Shown here: one piece after another, positions 46,332-58,284 of the stretch
Layout of the letters: every line of letters starts with the position of its first letter
Numbering within the stretch: the first letter of the stretch is position 1
Assembly: GCA_008360955.1 (NCBI GenBank)
Contig: LUCM01008342.1
Location: 113,907 to 177,906, forward strand
From: Fasciolopsis buskii
Lineage: Eukaryota > Platyhelminthes > Trematoda > Plagiorchiida > Fasciolidae
Direction: 5' to 3'
Length of the DNA stretch: 64,000 nt
The notes under the pieces: model-generated
The model's input: the letters and a program-made list of their open reading frames with translations, nothing else
Told to the model about the DNA's origin: nothing
The model's database searches: none
Position numbers and translations under genes: made by a program

Positions 46332-49305
46332 AGCAAAACAGAAGTGCTTTCCACCGGGTCGATTATGAAATAGTTCTGTATTTGATGTCAATGACGCTGG
46401 AATTTTAAGTTTACTTTTCACTATTTAAGTAGCCCGTTAAATTCACTATCTTCTGTATCAGCAATGTCTGACCGATGATATGATAACTGAAAGAAATGAA
46501 CCTCAGAAACGAGATTACTTCTTTCCTTATAAGGGTAAATTGTGCATAAATTACGCTAAACTCTCCTTGGATTAGATTCCCTTTTCTTCTCAGGCTTTCC
46601 ATCCCGATAAGCTAAAATAACGATGAAGTAAGAAGCTTTTTGAGGCTCTTTAAAGTGTCCCTTATGGGCCTTATCACTTCTTGAGCTTTACAGATCACCA
46701 TGTTTCCTGTGCTGAGCAGTGGAGATTCGGAGGATTGCGGATCCCTGGTGAAAACTGTCGATTTTACGCTGAACTATTTTCAACTTACCCCCAGTTATGG
46801 ACCTAATTCGTTACACGCTGAGGGCATCTTAGCAAGTTAAAATCGATTAAACGTGATTCACCTTAGTGGTCAAGTTAAGTTCGTCCGAGCAAGAAAATAA
46901 AACATTACAGAATATGTAAATTTCATAAACTGATTTGGAAAGATCTTACAATTCATGCCAGTTTATGCTAAGGAATACTAACAAGCTCGGTTGCCCAACA
47001 GAGGTACTTATTTGATGGAATATTCTACTCGCGATCACACAGGCATTTTCAGGCCAAAGTTAACTAATTAATAATTGGAATATTTAGCATTAACTGGGGT
47101 CCAGCAATCAAAGCAGAATTTCCACTTCGGAGTGATATTGACCTAGATCAAAGCTGGTGCTACGTTTAAATCACTGCAGCGCGCTCTCAGTCGCTAACGT
47201 TGTTGATGTTATTGCGTTAGTGAAGGAGCGAGCTAGCAATAGTGAAATCTTTTGGTATCGCAATGATGATGCAGTAAGGCAGCAACCAAAATCGGAATAC
47301 TTTGGTGCTAGTTTAATGGTTCTATAAACTGAGCTGAACTGAATGTTGGGTGGTAGTATACCGACTGGAAAATCTTGTTCAATTTACATTTTTATGTTTG
47401 AGCATGGTCAACATTTTGGTCTAAACAAAACCACCACTGAAGGAGTAAACTATACCAAGCGCGTCTTTTATGCAGGAACCTAACCACATGAAAAATTAAC
47501 TGTAGGGTTATTTATTTCTGCTGAAATTTTTCGACAGGAATTGCCTTTTTTAACTTCTTTGATAGTTTGTTTTAAGTATTTATTGAGCTTTTATCACGAT
47601 AGAGAGGAAACAAATTTGCATTTTTCATGGAGTATGGACTACCGGTGAAATAAAGCAAGGAACATAATTGTCCCGCATAGCATCAAAAGATGTTGGCCTT
47701 TATTCGGTGAATCACTAATCCTAGTGATAAATGCTCGGTGTGCGATGACTCGTAAAACACTTACAAAATGAGCATTTCTAGCAAGAAATTCTTTAACAAA
47801 CTTGTCCTACTTTCTAATATTTGTTTTATATGTTCAATATGATACAGGTAAACGGATAGATATCTTTTTAAGCAGATGAGACTTGAACTTACTTTCGATA
47901 AGGGAAAATTCACCGTTGCGGTTTTTGTCGGAAGGAGCAATATGTTTTGCCATGCCAGGATTTAGTCAGCAAATCATTCTACGGTTCAGTGGTTTTCTTT
48001 CGGCTTGACCCAAATCAAATGAAAGGACGTTTGGAATGTTTCACATTAAGGTAAAACACTGATTCCTGTTACCGACAAAGATATATTGAATTTCCTGTCG
48101 TGATAATTCACTGAACTACTCGAGAAGTAGATACTAACTCGGGAAATCTAATACTTTGGGGTGGGCTTGTTAAGCAACTGTACATTCATACTCCAACTAG
48201 TGGACGCTGTTTCGAAAAGATCCAGACAATAATGCTGGACAGAGGCGGCCATCGGCTACCATTTTTCATTAATGTTGTATTTGCAACACTATACGTGTTA
48301 AATTGTTGTGAGTAAATGCAACTTTATTCTCCCCAGCGGGGTGGGAAAGCTTAGTGCCAACTTATACACGTGGTCGCTAAAATCGGATATCAGCTAAATT
48401 TCCAGCAAATCTGGTCACCACACAACAACACAACTTATGGTCTATTTTAGAACAAATTCGTCACGTCCGATTGAACGAAAGGAATACAAAGTGAAACATT
48501 TTGTTCCCTATGCTGTTTCGTACTGGGGCCTAAATTGTTCCTATAACGCTTGTTTCATAAGTTTTGGCAACGACTATGTAAGGGTCATGATAAAGAAACC
48601 AGTTGACATCATTGACGGCAAGTCATATTCACATTCTGGTATTCAAAAGTGATGATGATACTAGAAATATTAAGAGTACTAATAGTAATGCTATTTGTTT
48701 TCAGTTTCCTTCTGTCCGAAACACATCACTTGTATACCACCCCAGAAAGGATGCCGTGACCAGAAGAAGAAATGGCCACTGTGGTAGCACACGAATCTGA
48801 GATATTAACGGGTTCGATTGGATTGTTTTGGGAAGAGCATCTCACTATTCGCTGCGTTCGTTTAAGTATAGCCGGTTGCATGATTAAAATTTTCATGATG
48901 CTCTTAAATGCTCGCATTTTATCAGAACGATAATTGTCTTGATGTCATACTTCAAAATAATTCTTTCACGGAGGGATAAAATCGAAAAATTTGATGCACA
49001 TGAAGCCTTAGTCCAAAACTAGTTTTATTATCATCGTCTCACGGAGTTGGTAGTGAATGACAGAGTCGGAGGAGATGAGTGCAATGGGACCGCTTATTAA
49101 TGTCACATTAAAGACACTACTCAAAGTAAATCTTTAAACAGCTGAGAGGGACACAACCCAAGGCTACAGTTTTGGTGGACTATAAAGCCACTTAAATACC
49201 GGTAAGACAGTGAAGAATGTTCAAGATAAGCGGGGCACAAAATGAAACGAGGTACCCGGTGAAGAGGACATCAAGCTGCCGTTTTATATATTTTTCACAT
49301 TTCAG

Positions 49306-49394
49306 TCCGACGTCACTCTTATTACTAAACCCGTTGCTAGTTGACAAAAGAACTTTTTCGCAAACAGGTTTTACCATCACCTGTCACTCAGATG
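49306..49394 (+). CDS. weak candidate internal exon
   Basis: A good acceptor (tttttcacatttcag) and a possible donor (gatg|gtaacg) bound 89 bases that are open in one frame (TSLLLLNPLLVDKRTFSQTG, then FTITCHS). The exon ends in phase 1, which fits the start phase of the candidate at 49874. No family recognised. Confidence 0.22.
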
Positions 49395-49873
49395 GTAACG
49401 TTAATTTCTGTTTTTCAAACTTTCCACTAATTGTTTGACAATCCACTGGAACGCTTCTGCATATTGAGATGATTAGATGAATTTCTTGTCGAATAAGTTG
49501 ACTTTACAAGGTCCTGATGAAAAGTTCTTACGTTTTATTAACATTTGAATCGTTGTTGATGATCGCGAAAAAGACAATTCCAGGATCCGACAAGTTTCCT
49601 GGGTTCATTTCCACTCTTTCAAATCATCCACAGCGTACTACTAAGTGTCGAATAAATTGAAAAGTTAACTGATTCTTGTTTCTGTCAAAAGATCCCCAAA
49701 TTTGTCACTCTTTTGTGTGTGATAATGTGCACGAACGCTCACTGGATGGTATTCAGCTATGAGCGCTTTCGACAGTAAGTCCAAAGAGGTTGTGTACACA
49801 ACACATTTACTGCCCAAACCAGTGATTCCGGTCTTTCGGTTGTGCATTTTTTCGGTTATGTTGACTTCCACAG

Positions 49874-49959
49874 ATGAGGTTGTGTTCGTACCTCTAAAAC
49901 GAGGATCCAAAGTCGAACTAGTCTCCTGGATGAAGCAACTGGTAGAAAGTGCTATTTAG
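49874..49959 (+). CDS. weak candidate terminal exon
   Basis: A strong acceptor (cggttatgttgacttccacag) is followed by DEVVFVPLKRGSKVELVSWM then KQLVESAI and a TAG at 49957. The frame needs one base from the previous exon, which the candidate at 49306 would supply to make a GAT (Asp) codon. The charged composition is plausible for a C-terminus. Family unknown. Confidence 0.27.
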
Positions 49960-50273
49960 TATGAATTAAACACAGGTCTTGGGCCGTCAGTGAACCCACA
50001 CTTCTATTCACCAAGGTCAGACCGTCAAGTAGGTGGGTATACTTAAGTTGGAAAATTCGCTTTTCCTTTTTGAAGCCCATATATCTTCGTCAATAAAGCC
50101 ACCAAATTATCAGTAGATAAAAAATGTTCATGACTGTTCACTTAGCGAGTGTCTGTACGGAACTACACAGTTTTAAATTGACTGTAATTAGTTCGCTATA
50201 GGCACAAAGAGGAATTGTACCGGAGGTATTCAATCCGCGGTGACTTTATCTGTTGATCTGATCTGTTTTTCAG

Positions 50274-50441
50274 GTTTTCGAAGAGCAAGATTAGAATTAA
50301 TAGTCAGTGAACTTAACAAACGAAATCAAGAAAAGTACAACAACCGAGTTAAAACTCACAGAGATAAGTGAATTTCCTGGCTGAACAGCTCGCACCCACT
50401 CAGAACATGAAAAAATCACTGGCTGGACATGCTTTTCGATT
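50274..50441 (+). pseudogene. coding-like stretch with frameshift, charged helical protein
   Basis: After a strong acceptor (tgatctgatctgtttttcag) the frame reads FRRARLELIVSELNKRNQEK then YNNRVKTHRDK and stops (TGA, 50369). In the next frame the text carries on as NFLAEQLAPTQNMKKSLAG, as if a single base were missing. Alternatively a GTGAAT donor at 50368 ends the exon just before the stop. The E/K/R/N-rich sequence looks like a coiled coil. Family not recognised. Same strand as the open frame at 50799. Confidence 0.35.
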
Positions 50442-50798
50442 TCGAAGCCACTGATTGTGAAATTCGAATGGTTCATTCACCAGTGGAGCTCAAGGGTATA
50501 TTTTTGCACAGTTGGTTTCTTCTTGTCGAAAGAATGATAGACCGTACATATGAGACAATGAGCAATAGTTGATGATCATGACAAAAACCTGTGACAGAAA
50601 GATACCATATCGGGGACTGTTGTTGCCAAGCCGATGGTCGACTGATAGCTGGGATGATCTGGAATCTGAGGTGGTTAAATGTCATTCATTCACCTTTTCG
50701 GGTTCCAGCCTCCAGCTGGAGAACACCGCTACCGATTCCTAACCAGCTTGGGGTAGCAGTTCACAGTATTCACTGGTGACTGGCAAAGTAAGCCCTGA

Positions 50799-51278
50799 GT
50801 GACGACTATGCTCGACCAGATATACTTTACTTTTTGCATGCTCAAGAGCTGCCACTCTTGGACGTTCCACTTTTTCGCGTTAAATGAAAGACCAGATTAT
50901 TGGAAAGTGCTGTTCAGTCGTCGGAAATCCCCGGAATTTTATCTTAGTGGAATCAATATGAACCCACGAGATTTAACTTTCGGAGTACTCCCCATAGAAA
51001 ATCGGACTCTGATCGCTTCACTGTATACTCATCGCCGACAACGAGGACGATCAGGGTCGCAAAAACAACAAAAAAGACAGCGGGAATATACTCAGCTCTT
51101 TTTAAGTGTAATTCTTCAGGAAACGAGAGATAACAAACTTCCAGTCAATACTGAAGACGAATACCCATTAACTGGTACTAATTTCTTTGATTGGCGAAGT
51201 CATATGTATGGAAAATTTTATATTTCAATACTAATTGTGACTAAGTTTTGGCTTCGGGTTGAAGTGCGAGTCCACTAA
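50799..51278 (+). CDS. candidate exon, longest open frame of the window, unknown protein
   Basis: 160 codons are open without a stop, the longest in this window. The N-terminal 25 residues are low quality. From about 50890 the text is convincingly protein-like: ERPDYWKVLFSRRKSPEFYL, MNPRDLTFGVLPIENRTLIA, a basic Gln-rich patch (RRQRGRSGSQKQQKRQRE), then ETRDNKLPVNTEDEYPLTGT and NFFDWR. A possible acceptor (gcgttaaatgaaag) lies at 50890 and a GTATGG donor just after 51205. I recognise no domain. The true exon is probably shorter than the open frame, so the listed start is only the first ATG. With the candidates at 49306-50441 this is the best hint of a host gene on plus. Confidence 0.38.
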   Translation: MTTMLDQIYFTFCMLKSCHSWTFHFFALNERPDYWKVLFSRRKSPEFYLSGINMNPRDLTFGVLPIENRTLIASLYTHRRQRGRSGSQKQQKRQREYTQLFLSVILQETRDNKLPVNTEDEYPLTGTNFFDWRSHMYGKFYISILIVTKFWLRVEVRVH

Positions 51279-51888
51279 ATGCCACCTGCTTCTGCGCAGT
51301 TTGGTGGTTGATTAAATTCATACTGATTAACAAAACTGAATCAAAATAATATAACTTCAGTTACCAGCATGCTTTCTACGTGTGACGGTGTTTACCTAAA
51401 ACCCGTTAGTGTACCTAGGCTTGGCTGTATCGGAAACGCATACATTTGCGTTCTGTCTTTCATTCTTTCGCTCACGCGCTACTAAGAATGTATATGGTAG
51501 GTACACTTTACCTTATGAGGTGAGTTCAGGTTCTACGTAGATCAATAGCCTACCTATTCAGTAGTGACAAGAGTTATCGTAGACCGAGCACACAAAATTC
51601 ATCTCTTTATTCAAGTTGTCCCTGTTAACAATCATGTGGAGTTGCCGAATTAAGACAGTGAAAGAAAATAGAGTCAGCTAGATTGGGGTCACCGTAAATG
51701 AACCATTTCGTGAATACAGACATTCATGCAAATGGTTTATCTCGTAGGGTCCTGCGCTTGATTAGAAGTCCGTTCACCGTGAATTACTGTGCTGCTTCCT
51801 ACGATGCTTCCTCAGTAGTTCCGAATCATGGTCAGCACATTTCTGACAAGTGTAGAGTTGATCAAGCTGTGAAAAGCTTTCTATCTCG
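51279..51888. other. spacer, nothing recognised
   Basis: AT-rich DNA without recognisable features up to the SINE head. Confidence 0.4.
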
Positions 51889-51967
51889 CTACCATTCGAA
51901 CCCAGGCATGAACGCAGCCTACGCATTTGGACCATGTGAGCAATACCGGCTGAGCTACGAGGCCACG
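51889..51967 (-). repeat. tRNA-like sequence, probable SINE head
   Basis: On minus, GGCCTCGTAGCTCAGCCGGT holds a perfect A-box (TAGCTCAGCCGG), and CCTGGGTTCGAATGGT holds a perfect B-box core. The spacing between them is about 10 bases longer than in a standard tRNA, and the flanks do not form an acceptor stem. A tRNA-derived SINE head is therefore more likely than a tRNA gene with a long variable arm. Confidence 0.55.
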
Positions 51968-53481
51968 CCGAATGGTGTTCGAGCTTTCCGCTGAAGGACC
52001 AATGGCTACCCGCTCAAATTCCGCAGGGCCATGGCGCTTTGAGTGCCTGAGTAGGATTTCTCAACAAGGTAACCAGCTCATGAATTCTAACTAGTGGACT
52101 ATTAACTGTGCGAATAATGCCCACAACTTTGGCTTTGGAAGTGGATTAAAAATTTAATGGAGAATGTCATAAATACTTAATGGCTAACTTGTTAGGTACT
52201 TTGTATTCCCATATATTGTCTTCATGTTATCATCGATTTCCTTTTTTCTGATCTATCATCGCAAGTATATGGGATCATTCCCAGATCACTCAAGTTGTCA
52301 TCTGATTAGAACATCGAATCTCAGCATAGCAGTTTTTACAAAAATTGTGCACCAATATGGCTGCCTACCATAAACTTGCAAGATGATTTATTAGATTCAC
52401 CTTGAAAACGTTTCCATGGGAATAATTCAGCTTACTACTGTTCCATTGCCCGCTGACTAACGAGGATTCCACAAGGCCAAACTCAAAACGATTTGACGAA
52501 TTTCGACCTAATGGGCGCACAAACTTGCCAACTGATTTATGACACTAGATTAAAGGAACGAACGCGCAGCGTTATGTAACGAACAGAGTTCATCGACAAA
52601 CAACGCTCGTCCGTACTTTGTTCACTGGAGTACAGTTGCCGATCGCTTGAACATGAACAGATAAGTCAAAAGTAAAAAATTAAACGTGTCATTTGATTCA
52701 CGTGTTGCGCACGTCAGAACCAAATAGTATTTTATTCACTAAGTGTATGAGATAAAATAGAGTAAATCAAATCGGTTAGCCTAATGTTTTACTAGTGATG
52801 AATACAGTCAAATGGGGGTAGTTGAAGTTTAGGGTGGGCTAAGTCTAATGAGGAGCAATTGAAAACATCAAGAAGACAGAAGGACAAAATCCGTGAGATA
52901 TTTCCATATATTTTTCTCATTCCAGTGACAAGCACGAAATTGAATTATTTGCAGGACATCAGATGAGTAATAGAAAACAGTGCGAAGAATGATTTTTATC
53001 AAAATCAACGCACTGGCAGTGATAGTAAGAATCAACCGATTTTTTGATCACTATGAGTAATCATTTTCAGGGCACTTAGTACACTGAAACTAAATTGGAA
53101 GACTGTTTTTCATAAACATTTATTGGTGAGACATTGCATGGCGTATTATCCTTTGCTCAGTCCACTACAGACATTAATCAATTCTGACGGTGATGAATGG
53201 ACATTTTCCAAAATCATAAAACTAAAAAAAATCCGCGGTCATACTGACCGGGTCAACCTCATGGAAAATGGGCGGGTTGCGTCAGCAATTTTTGCGTGTA
53301 TGCGGTTGAATTATATGAACTGTCACGCAAGGATTCACTGATTACCTATTATTTTAAGTTAGAATTGCGTAAGAGTGAGCTCAGAGAAAACAGTCAGTCA
53401 TTCGATTTAATTACTATAATCAGCTTGATCACAATTGAACTTCGATCTAAGTTTTCCCTGGTTATCAGAAGAAATTGTGCC
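51968..53481. other. spacer before LINE copy E, nothing recognised
   Basis: AT-rich DNA. The open frame at 53123-53341 (plus) shows no family resemblance. Confidence 0.4.
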
Positions 53482-56156
53482 CATCATCATCATAAACATC
53501 ACCGTTCAGCGTTAAACAGCAAGGCAAACTACACTCATCGCTTCCTTTTACCCGGAAGTACATGATTCTATAAGAAGAGTGAATATCCAAGAGAAACAGG
53601 GAGTGGACCTACACAGGTGGGAAAGATAAGACGCTGCTGCAGCCAACACACGGAACACACTAACTGCACAAACGCTCTCTTTGTCATTCTCATTCGATAG
53701 AAAATGACAACACAATCGCCACTGTTCGCGATTCACTGCCATATTCTTCAGTGTCTCCTGCCAGCCAGCTAGCTGACGAGTCTTTCGGACCCCAACCACG
53801 AAGACGTGAGACACATACGTTACCTCGGTTGGAAATACATATCCTCATCCCACGTTGACACGTCATCTGTTGACTTCCATATAGCTTCTTCCATTCAGTG
53901 GGAGGAATACAAAATAGAGCATGGTATGGTAGACGAGTGTTCGCCATACGCAACACGTGACCCAACCAGCGTGGTCTACTAAGTTTCATACGATGAAACA
54001 AGGTGTTCTGAGAGCTAACAACTAGCAATAGATTCCTGACCTCCACATTACTCGCCCGATCACTCTACCCGATCCTGGCCATACTACGTAGACATCGATG
54101 GTCGAAAACTTCCAATCGACGAACGTCTCCCACACGTATACTCCGTGTCTCGCAACCGTACAACAGAACTGAACGCACTGCGGTACAGTACACACTACCT
54201 TTCAACTTCAGTGAAATATCAGGCCGACGCCACAAGTGCTTCAGTCCAACGTAAGTTGCTCGAGCCTTCGATGTGCGCGTATTCACCTCCACCGCCGAGA
54301 TACCATCGTTTGACAAGCAGCTGCCAAATTAGGTGAAACGGTCCACAATCGTAGTTCCTCTCTGCTCAGTACCAAGTTCGGCACTATTGTCGTCCACTCT
54401 TGCAACAGAACTTTGCACTTTGAAGATGTAACGCACATGCCAAACCGAGCAACCGATCTCGAAGGTCTATCCGGTGGTCGTTGTGCGTGATCCGCGAATT
54501 CGAACAGACACGACGTCATCTGCATAATCTAGATCACACAGCTTCCCTCCATTTCCTAGTTCCATTCCTACATCTCGGATACCTCCCAAAGCATCTTCCA
54601 TCACCTCGTCCATGACGAAGTCGAACAGGGATGGAGGTGTGAATCCCTTGTCGAATGCCAATAGTCATTTCTAATGAACGTGATAGTTTGCCGTATATCC
54701 TCACGCGACCATAGGTATGCAGGTACAATGGTACAGTGGTTTGTAGTGTTTGCCGAAGAGTGAATATTTTATCGATGCGACCTCGACCTGGACGAAATCC
54801 GACCTGTTGTTCGCGGATATTACTCTCGCGAATCGGTGTCAAACGGCGCAGCATTACCGAAGCTAACACCTTAGTAACTATCAGAATTAAACTAATCCCT
54901 CGATAACTGCTACAGCCATTCCGTGTACCCCTCTTGGAAACGGGTGCAATCAGTGACTCAGCCCACGATAACGGAATAAGTTCCCCGTTCCAAATATCAT
55001 AAAGCAAGGAGGTAAGTTATTTCACCAGAGCTTCTCCACCCATTTTCAAGAGAATTGGGGGAAGGTCGTAGGGACCGGATGCTTTTCTCCTATTCACAAG
55101 TCGAATATTCGACTGCGCTTTCACTTCCGTTGGGAGATCAAGTGACACCTCCCAAGGATTCACAGCTGTGGACGTCGGACTCAATACGTTAACGTGTAGC
55201 CAGTTAGACCGATCCTTGAAATGCTCTGCCTAACGATCCAGTCTTTCCTGTCTACCATGAAGGAGCTCTCCATTCCTATCGCACACGACTTCACTAACCG
55301 AAGTTCGCCGCCCACCGCTGTCGCGTATAAGCTTAAACGGTCTTTGACTGTTACCTGAAGCGGCTGCTTCCTCCATCTCTTCAGCTACCTTAACCCACCA
55401 GTTTTCGCAGTCATTCCTAAGGCTTATGGTCAAATGACGCTCCAACTGCCGACGTATCTTATTCACTTCCTTGAAGTTAGGCAGCTGGCGTTTTTGCTTC
55501 ATTAGACTCAGCGACCCTTGCGAGATCCAGTGTCTTTGGTGAACGCTAGATCTAGGCCCAAGGGCGAAACATGCTGCCAAGTGCATAGCCTGGCTTATTT
55601 GGTTCCACTCGTCGGAGTTCCTAGTTCCTCGAACATTGCTCATAGCCGTTGTGCACAGCCGAATTAGATAGACGTTCGACAGCCAATCGGGTTTGTGGCC
55701 TGCGTCGATGGCCGTTGAGCTGCATCAAAAATCGCATTAGAACAAACGCATAGTCCGATTCTGCGTTCGTGGTCCAGTATGATCCACAGTTCTGGAGAGG
55801 CCCCCCCAATAACAGCTTACTGCGATATGGTAGATCCAACTCAGACTGCCTGACGAGTTAGAGCGCCATGTCGCTGTGCGAAGCGAAATTTGTCGGAAAT
55901 TCGTACTAGACAGAAACAAACGGTCGTCTGCACAAAACTGGAGAAGTCTTTCCCCGTTATCTGTTCGCTGAGCAGGCAAGGCGCATCGCCCACCTAAACA
56001 GGCTTCCGATGCACTAAGTTTCCCAACGTGTGCATTAAAATCACCTGCTACCACTACAATATCAGAGCTTTTGCTCTTCCGAACAGGGGTGACGCGATCA
56101 TCATAAAACTCGTCTTTTTCCCTGTCAGTGCTGCAGTCTGCTGTAGCGTATTGCGA
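53482..56156 (-). mobile_element. RTE-like LINE copy E, 2.7 kb, 5'-truncated in the endonuclease
   Basis: This is the longest copy retaining the reverse transcriptase. On minus it runs from mid-endonuclease (56156, where similarity to copy C ends at 'gtattgcga') through linker, RT and post-RT region to a 3' UTR and a (GAT)n tail at 53482-53492. It is the sister of copy D (shared private changes in the 3' UTR and coding region). The TAG (complement of 54065-54067) and the CTGG duplication near 53760 are present, as in A, C and D. Confidence 0.92.
53690..56156 (-). pseudogene. RTE-like LINE ORF of copy E: partial endonuclease, damaged RT, C-terminus
   Basis: Endonuclease: VVAGDFNAHVGKLSASEACL, DRLFLSSTNF and LSWIYHIAVS (56054-55770). 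Linker: HQRHWISQGS, NFKEVNKIRRQLERHLTISL, VAEEMEEAAASGNSQRPFKL and NGELLHGRQERLD. RT fingers: SSYRGISLILIVTKVLASVM, then REQQVGFRPGRGRIDKIFTL (about 54900-54750), a textbook RTE RT signature. After RQTL the text jumps to HTYGRVRIYGKLS. The stretch that should contain motif A (FD..) with its catalytic Asp is therefore deleted, about 45 codons by comparison with the family. The YADD box is intact (complement of 54515-54526) in LCDLDYADDVVSV. The C-terminus is as in copy A. The deletion, stops and shifts make it inactive. Confidence 0.88.
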
Positions 56157-58008
56157 TCTTCGGCTTAAGATAAGTCATCCTGTACATCTCGGTGCTTCTT
56201 GGAGGCACGCAAGCCGTCATACCACTTCAAGGTACAGCCATTTCAGAAGGTGTCCAGGTGTTCACTATCCATTCCGCCGTTCCATCCTGCCAATGTCACA
56301 ATAGCTACCGGCAAGACGGTACTTTACTTTGAGACAGAAATGATCGACGGATGACTTCGTGTTTGTCGAGTTCTGTCCTTCAAATGGACGGTAGAAGTCG
56401 ATGTTACTCAGCTAGAAAAGTACAACTGAGTACTATCCTGATTTATTTTGCTTATTAGGTGGTCATCCTGAAGTGTAACCTAAGATGACCAAGTTTTTTT
56501 CGCTTCGGATGGTTGATGTCGCTCAGTCCTGGTGTGGATATGGATGTCTATACATCTTTGGAGCACTTGTGATGAGTCTGTGTACAGGTCACGTGACACA
56601 GTGTGATATGCTTTAGCTGCAGTCTGCCATTATAATCTGAATCGCAGAGGGCGATGTGGGAGAAGAGTAACAATTCTGCAGTTATTGTTGATGATTGAAG
56701 ATTATCTAGCCACTGATGCATCTGTCTAGTTAATAACTAAAAATGACTATTAAATGACAGAGAACATGATTTCCAGCTGCACTAGCCTTCTTGCTGTATT
56801 CAGTTGCGTCGTCTATGAGTGTAGTCAAAGGGTAATCGCATCGCGTGAGTTACAAAGATCGACTGCGTTCCATACTGCAATTTAGTGTAAGGCTACAGTA
56901 TTGGCAATAATACTGATGAAGCAACAACAACAGCAACAAACACTACAGTGCCTAAAAGAAATTCTTCTGCATTCTTCGGTGTGCCATGTTGGCAAATATT
57001 TCTAGTGTGATTTTGGAGAGTTTTCTCCAAGTCTCTCCTTTAAGCTAATGAAGAGGAGCTTGACAGTTTCAGTTGTTGAGCTCACACTATGGCCTTTCGG
57101 TAGATAGATCGTCTGTTTGTCTCACCAGCTGAGTCAAACCATCGAAAAAGAATAGGAAGACCGACGTGAGTACAGTGACGATGATCTTTCGGAGATAGTT
57201 GACTGTTTCTGGATATCGTTCTCTCGGCAATCTGCTTTAACGCCCGACTTTGATGTTAGTTGCGTTTGGTTTATCGGACACGAGATCCGTACGGTGCCGC
57301 TTGAAAACCACTCTTTGAGAGCTTTTGCTATCGAATGGAAAGCCCCGGTGGGTCATTTTTTGACGTTTTACTCCCGCGTGCCAGTACCATTTGGGCACCA
57401 GGATGAATACAACACATTTGTCACATCTAGTCGTTGGCTCAAATCTTCATTTCACAAACTGAGGGGACTTCGTCAACTGTGGAATCTGAATCTGATAGGA
57501 GACACGTCCGGAGGTGGCCCATTGAAAATCTTCTACCAGAACATCATAAGTCCTTAATAGAATGATAAACATGATGTCAATTGCATTTGAAATCAAAATA
57601 AAGCCCTCCTGCTGAGCAGAAATTCTGTAGACCAAATATTCCGATTTTGTTTGAGCTCATTCACGTATTTTTCACATCACTTTTGATTATCTCGAGCTTG
57701 CGATCATGTGCAGCTGAGGCACTGTGCCACTTGGTGTAAGATGGACTGGCTGTGAGACCCAAATCAAACAAATATCTTTGTCACAATGCTTCTCCCCAAG
57801 TCGTATATAAAAGATGTGTGGAATACCATTTTCACGAATGGAAACCGAGGCAAATAAACCTTATGAAGCTAGCAGTTCATGATGTGCGAGCGGAATGCTA
57901 CGGAAACACGAACAATCTACATCTCTATTTTCGAAGCGTAACACCATTCAGCTTACCGGTTAAATAAGGATTTTGTAACGAAAACAACGGACTACTTGTT
58001 ACTGACCA
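56157..58008. other. DNA flanking LINE copy E
   Basis: Similarity to copy C ends at 56156, and the following sequence is not recognisable LINE. An open plus frame at 57294-57557 contains GDTSGGGPLKIFYQNI, discussed under rejected items. No confident gene. Confidence 0.4.
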
Positions 58009-58284
58009 ATGATAAGTTTTTGCTTTAGAACAACGGTGCTCCCTCCCCCCTGCAAGAAAACGAGCAAAAAAGAAAGAGTAAGAACACGGCTAAGTCTACA
58101 ACGATACTTTAGTCAAAAGGATTACTCTAATCTTTTTCTTCTGCTTCTCTGTATTCCGATTTTTCTCATCCTTCTGAGCTCTCGTCTGACAGTTTCCCAT
58201 CAACCTGAAAATGTACACTCATTTCCCGCCTGCAATCGAACCAAAAATTGCATCAATAGCCATAAACTCTTAGCCTTTCCGCAG
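58009..58284 (+). CDS. weak candidate first exon of a single-pass membrane protein
   Basis: An open frame with a basic N-terminal part (KKTSKKERVRTRLSLQRYF), one strong membrane span (about LFLLLLCIPIFLILLSS), and then an outside-like stretch with an N-glycosylation sequon (ACNRTKNC). A possible GT donor follows GCAG at 58284. This is the layout of a type II membrane protein such as a Golgi enzyme N-terminus, but no family-specific residues are visible. The start codon at 58009 is only the first ATG. Confidence 0.3.

Larger units (their letters stand above)
39499..49305. other. long region with microsatellites and no recognised gene
   Basis: About 10 kb contain trinucleotide and TA repeats (40363, 42748, 46294) and short open frames only. 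A 63-base open stretch at about 41628-41690 sits between a pyrimidine-rich acceptor and a consensus donor (gaag|gtaaag) and could be a mini-exon. A frame at 44914-45201 is hydrophobic. None has family resemblance. The region reads like a large intron or intergenic DNA. Confidence 0.45.

Noticed and set aside
51889..51967. Functional tRNA gene with perfect A and B boxes
   Set aside because: A-to-B spacing is too long and the ends do not pair as an acceptor stem; the SINE explanation is better.
57500..57545. GDTSGGGPLKI as the GDSGGP active-site motif of a protease
   Set aside because: The conserved Cys before the motif is missing, two extra residues interrupt it, it is on plus while the stronger S1 exon is on minus, and flanking text is not protease-like.
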